DNA of 64,000 nucleotides from Pyxidicoccus caerfyrddinensis (GTDB lineage: Bacteria; Myxococcota; Myxococcia; Myxococcales; Myxococcaceae). A program made the position numbers and the translations under genes. Below, piece after piece: positions 60,669 through 64,000 of this stretch. The number at the start of each line of letters is the position of its first letter. Positions within the stretch are counted from its first letter, which is position 1. Under the pieces are notes generated by a model. The model was not told the DNA's origin, did no database searches, and saw only the letters and a list, made by a program, of their open reading frames with translations. Where the stretch lies: NCBI RefSeq assembly GCF_010894405.1, contig NZ_JAAIYA010000018.1, positions 62,001-126,000 of the forward strand, given 5' to 3'.

Positions 60669-63600
60669 TCAGTTCGCCGCCCGCACGTTGCGTCGAGCCG
60701 CCTGCCGCTGGTGGATGGCCCGGCGCAGCTTCGCGATGAGCACCTCCACGTTCGCCGGCCGCATCAGCACGTCATCCGCTCCCGCCTCCAACGCCGCGGT
60801 GACCACGGCCGGGTCCTCCTTGTCGAGGATGAGGTACACCGGCAGGTCCTCGGTGGCCGCGTTCTTCCGCAGCGCGCGAAGGATGGCGTGCAGGTCCCCA
60901 TCCGGCAGCGGGTCCGCGAGGATGGCCGCCTGCACTCCCGCTCCCAGCGCCTGCTCCACTTCGGCGCGGCTCTGCGTGCGCACCGTGGCCAGCCCCTCGG
61001 CCATCAACCGTATCTGCAGCGTCATCGCGTTGGCGGCATCCGTCTCCGCCACCACCACCCGGGGTGCCGTCTTGTCCTGCCCCACCGCGCCCGCGTTCAG
61101 CTCGGCGGCGAGTGCCTCCAGAGCCGCCGGTGGCAGGCGTGGGTCCTGGCGAAGCGCCTGGAGCGCCAGGGCCGCGTCCGCCGGACTCGGCTGTGCGCTC
61201 TGTGCCTGGAGCACGAAGCTGGCCGAGCACAGCAGCGCGCCAGCGGCACGACCCGCGGGCGCCGGAGTCTCACTCCCTTCGGCCAGCACGGCGGTGAGCA
61301 GCTCCACCACCTCCGGCAGACCGCTGCCCACCAGGGCCAGGGCCCGCGCACGAGAGGGAAGGATGAAGCGACACGGCTCCTCCAGCCGCGCCGCCAGCGC
61401 CAGCGCGGAGGCCGATGTGCCGATGAGGGACTCCTCCACGCTGCCAGCGCCCAGCCGCGCGGCAATCCTCCGCGCCAGCTGGGTGACGAAGGGCGCCAGC
61501 ACCGCGCTCCCTCCCAGCATGGACATCACGCCCTCGAGCAGCCGCGTCTGCAATGCGCCCAGCCGCGCCAGCGGTCCACCTTCGCCCATCAGCGCCGCGC
61601 TGTAGGAGGGCAGCACGCGCACCTCGACCCGGGGATGCGCGGCACGCAGCCGCTGGGCCATGCCCGCCGCGTCCTCCAGGCCGTCCTCGAGCACGAGCAC
61701 CAGGTCATACCCGCCCAGCGAGAGCGCCCGCTCCGCCTCGGCCGCGGGGCTCGTCGCCGCCGCGAGCCCTTCCATCAGCAGCAGCCTCACGGCGGCCTCG
61801 CGGGGCTCCGACGGCTCCGCCACCACCAGCACCATGCGCGCGCGGGCGTCGCTCCGGGGTGGAGGCGCCCGACGGCTCGCGGCCTCGGAGGGCGCGGGGG
61901 TCTGCGGTTCGGGTTCCTCGACCACGGAGAGTTCGAGCTCGCGCTCGCCGAGCACGGCACGCCCGGTGAACTTCTCCTCGAACTGGAGCATGCGCGCACG
62001 TCCCGTGGAGTCGGTGGACTCCATTCCGACGCGCGTCTCCATCTCTCTACCCGGGTAGAAGCGGCGGATGGCCCGGCGGATGGCGTGCTCCGTGGCGAAG
62101 AGGCCCTGCACCGCCACGGCGCGCGCGGAGAACTTCAGCGCGTCGGTGACCTGCACGTCGCGCGGGTCCAGCACGGCGCAGAACAGCTCGCGCCCTCGCA
62201 GGGCCACCGGCACGGCACACAGCTTCTCGCACAGCTCGCGGGGAATCTGCCGCAGCAGCTCCTCCGGCACCGGCACGGACTGGAGCTTCTCGTCGGTGAT
62301 GTGGGGCAGCCCCGACTGCTCGGACAGGGCGCGCACCAGGTTCTCCGGCTCCAGCTTCCGCTCCACCACGAGGAGCTGTCCCAACCGCCCGCCGCGTCGC
62401 TTCTGGAGCGCCAGCGCCTCCTCCAGCGACTGCGGTGTCACCATGCCGCGCGCCACGAGGATGGCGCCGAGCTGCTGGCGGGTCCTCGCACGAGGCCCGG
62501 GAGGCGGAGGCGGCACGGCGGGGCCACGGGCCGGAGGCGCCATCGCCAGCGCCGGTGAAGGCGGCGAGGAAGGGCTCCGGGCCGGAGGCGCCATCGCCAG
62601 GGCCGGCGGAGGCGGAGGGCTTGAGGGCGGCCGCGCCACCGCCGCGGGCGCTGCCACCCCGGGAGGTGGAGGCACGCCCGCCGGACGCAGCATGGGCGGC
62701 GGGCCCGGCGGCGGACGCCGTGCGTCCCGGGCCGGCGGGCCTTGGACGCGTGGGAGCTCCTCGCCCTCCAGACGAATCTCCTCACCGGGCATTCCCTCCA
62801 GGTCCGCCAGCGGCGAGCGGCGGTCCGGAAACGCGCGGCCGAAGAGGCCGGCGATGTCCGCTGCGCCCACGCGCAGCCGGTGGTCGAAGAGGAAGCTCTG
62901 CATGGACTCGGAGAACTCGCGCGCCGTCTGGAACCGGGCGGAGGGGGCCGCGGCCAGCGAGCGCAGCAGGATGGCCCACAGCGGCGCGGGCACGCCGGGG
63001 AGTGGCTCCAGCGTGTGCTCGTCGAAGTTGCCCAGCGCGTGGATGATTTGGGGATACGAGCCGTCGAAGAGCCTGCGGCCGGCAAGCATCTCGTACAGCA
63101 GCAGCCCCAGCAGGAAGATGTCGCTGCGCTGGTCCACGGGGCGACCCTGGACCTGCTCGGGGGACAGGTAGTTGATCTTCCCCTTGAGCACGCCGGCCTG
63201 CGTCTCCTGGTGCGCGCCGGCCACCTTGGCGATGCCGAAGTCGGCCAGCTTCACGCCTCCAATGCCGGAGACCATGACGTTGGACGGGTTGATGTCACGG
63301 TGGATGATGTCGAGCGGCGCGCCGGCCCGGTCCGTGCGGCCGTGCGCGTAGGCGAGCCCGTCCGCCACCTGCTGGGCGATGAAGCACACCTCGCGCAGGC
63401 CCATGGGGAGCTGGCGCTGCGAGGCCGCCCTCAGGAGCGCGCGGAGGTTCTCCCCGTCCACGAACTCCATCACCATGTAGTACTGGCCGGCGCTCGTCCC
63501 CAGGTCCAGCACCTGCACGACGTTGCCGTGCTGGAGCGCGACTGAAACCTTCGCCTCGCGCAGGAACAGCTCCACGAAGGCGGCGTCCTGCACGTACGAG

Positions 63601-63719
63601 GGAAGGATGCGCTTGACGGCCACGGGCTTCTCGAAGCCCTCCGCACCCACCACCTTCCCCAGGAACACCTCGGCCATGCCGCCAGCGGCCAGCTTCTTCA
63701 CAATCCGGTAGGTCCCCAC
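60669..63719 (-). CDS. Ser/Thr protein kinase fused to MshEN-like and two receiver domains
   Basis: A 1016-residue multidomain signalling protein. Residues 3-265 form a Hanks-type kinase: KKLAAGGMAEVFLGK (glycine loop), VAVKRIL (Lys), HRDINPSNVMV (catalytic loop), DFGIAK and YLSPEQVQG. A Pro/Ala-rich linker (about 330-420) leads to a GspE/MshEN N-terminal-type domain (QLGAILVARGMVTPQSLEEA), known in relatives to bind c-di-GMP. Then come a degenerate receiver (LVLVLEDGLEDAAG) and a C-terminal receiver with Asp in ILADPLPDGD but Arg for Lys (MRPANVE). The GTG at 63719 is used; earlier frame is random-looking. Confidence 0.9.
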   Translation of the reverse strand: MGTYRIVKKLAAGGMAEVFLGKVVGAEGFEKPVAVKRILPSYVQDAAFVELFLREAKVSVALQHGNVVQVLDLGTSAGQYYMVMEFVDGENLRALLRAASQRQLPMGLREVCFIAQQVADGLAYAHGRTDRAGAPLDIIHRDINPSNVMVSGIGGVKLADFGIAKVAGAHQETQAGVLKGKINYLSPEQVQGRPVDQRSDIFLLGLLLYEMLAGRRLFDGSYPQIIHALGNFDEHTLEPLPGVPAPLWAILLRSLAAAPSARFQTAREFSESMQSFLFDHRLRVGAADIAGLFGRAFPDRRSPLADLEGMPGEEIRLEGEELPRVQGPPARDARRPPPGPPPMLRPAGVPPPPGVAAPAAVARPPSSPPPPPALAMAPPARSPSSPPSPALAMAPPARGPAVPPPPPGPRARTRQQLGAILVARGMVTPQSLEEALALQKRRGGRLGQLLVVERKLEPENLVRALSEQSGLPHITDEKLQSVPVPEELLRQIPRELCEKLCAVPVALRGRELFCAVLDPRDVQVTDALKFSARAVAVQGLFATEHAIRRAIRRFYPGREMETRVGMESTDSTGRARMLQFEEKFTGRAVLGERELELSVVEEPEPQTPAPSEAASRRAPPPRSDARARMVLVVAEPSEPREAAVRLLLMEGLAAATSPAAEAERALSLGGYDLVLVLEDGLEDAAGMAQRLRAAHPRVEVRVLPSYSAALMGEGGPLARLGALQTRLLEGVMSMLGGSAVLAPFVTQLARRIAARLGAGSVEESLIGTSASALALAARLEEPCRFILPSRARALALVGSGLPEVVELLTAVLAEGSETPAPAGRAAGALLCSASFVLQAQSAQPSPADAALALQALRQDPRLPPAALEALAAELNAGAVGQDKTAPRVVVAETDAANAMTLQIRLMAEGLATVRTQSRAEVEQALGAGVQAAILADPLPDGDLHAILRALRKNAATEDLPVYLILDKEDPAVVTAALEAGADDVLMRPANVEVLIAKLRRAIHQRQAARRNVRAAN

Positions 63720-63947
63720 GGTGTCTCCGGAGCCGCGATGTGGTCTCAGCGGTGTCGGAGAGTGAGGAAAGGTCAGAAAAGAGCGTTCCGAAGACGAGGG
63801 CCGGCGGAATGCGGCCGCGTCGTTCTGCACCCAACCTTTGTGGCGCCGGTCACTGTTGTATTCCAGATACCTGAGGCCCGTGCCCCACAACCCGGCGTGT
63901 CCGTCAGGGAGTGGCCTTCGCCGGCACGGGCCTGCTCATCCGAAGGG

Positions 63948-64000
63948 TCAGCCCTTCGTGCCCACGCGCAAGGTCATGAAGCCCGAGTCGGGGTCATTGC
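63948..64000 (-). CDS. C-terminus of an unidentified gene
   Basis: The minus-strand frame entering from the right edge reads NDPDSGFMTLRVGTKG and stops at 63948-63950. Only 16 residues are visible, with high third-position GC. The stop codon lies in the loop of a hairpin (CGAAGGG at 63941-63947 with CCCTTCG at 63952-63958) that may end the transcript. The kinase gene follows downstream, 228 bases away. Confidence 0.4.
   Translation of the reverse strand, partial: NDPDSGFMTLRVGTKG

Overview
The window looks like a chromosomal segment of a myxobacterium of the Myxococcus/Corallococcus/Pyxidicoccus type. The GC content is very high, genes end in G or C at nearly every third codon position, and there are many lipoproteins. 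Other pointers are DUF4388 signalling proteins, a Ser/Thr kinase fused to receiver domains, orphan NtrC-type regulators, and an immunity gene of the DUF1629/Imm11 family, which is named after a Myxococcus xanthus protein. I found no rRNA, tRNA, CRISPR array, intact insertion sequence or prophage.

Layout. 1-6.2 kb: the end of an Fpg/MutM-type glycosylase, an NtrC-type regulator, a receiver-DUF4388 protein and the yebC-ruvC-ruvA cluster. 6.5-17.5 kb: an ELWxxDGT-repeat lipoprotein, a metallo-beta-lactamase-fold and alcohol dehydrogenase pair on the minus strand, ruvB, lpxC with a long hairpin-rich leader, a DsbA-like lipoprotein and a second DUF4388 protein. 17.5-27.1 kb: leucyl aminopeptidase, a TSUP transporter with its DUF1634 partner, an XRE/PrpR-like regulator with an upstream palindrome and a TPR partner, fabF, and a divergent thioesterase-TetR pair. 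27.1-31.8 kb: a lipoprotein peptidase, YceI, and a bufferin/HvfABC-like peptide-modification cassette (Cys-motif precursor, DUF692/MNIO enzyme, DUF2063 partner).

31.8-38.7 kb is a tightly packed five-gene minus-strand operon: ECF sigma factor, zinc-finger-like membrane anti-sigma factor, caspase-fold lipoprotein with a C-terminal barrel-like region, Cys-rich lipoprotein, and a large Ig/PKD-like plus propeller lipoprotein. It reads as one envelope-stress or signalling unit. 38.9-42.1 kb is housekeeping (serC and others). 42.5-51.9 kb is accessory: a lamin-tail-domain protein, a clostripain-like protease, an AHH nuclease toxin with DUF1629 immunity and a truncated ketosynthase-like gene, an acyl-CoA dehydrogenase and a MarR regulator.

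51.9-64 kb is a patchwork of secreted esterases, a menorin/FAM151-like protein, a GST-XRE divergon with a 29-bp near-perfect palindrome, a HEPN-like protein with a basic tail, a kinase/MshEN/receiver fusion, and several gene remnants that do not show up as ORFs (a YCII-family scrap at 58.3 kb, C-terminal scraps at 52.0 and 60.6 kb).

The strongest candidates for new biology are the ECF-caspase operon (31796-38721), the bufferin cassette with its intercistronic hairpin (29158-31786), and the toxin/immunity islands (47202-49482 and 60539-60668 with its downstream gene). Identifications rest on motif and family recognition by eye; no searches were run.
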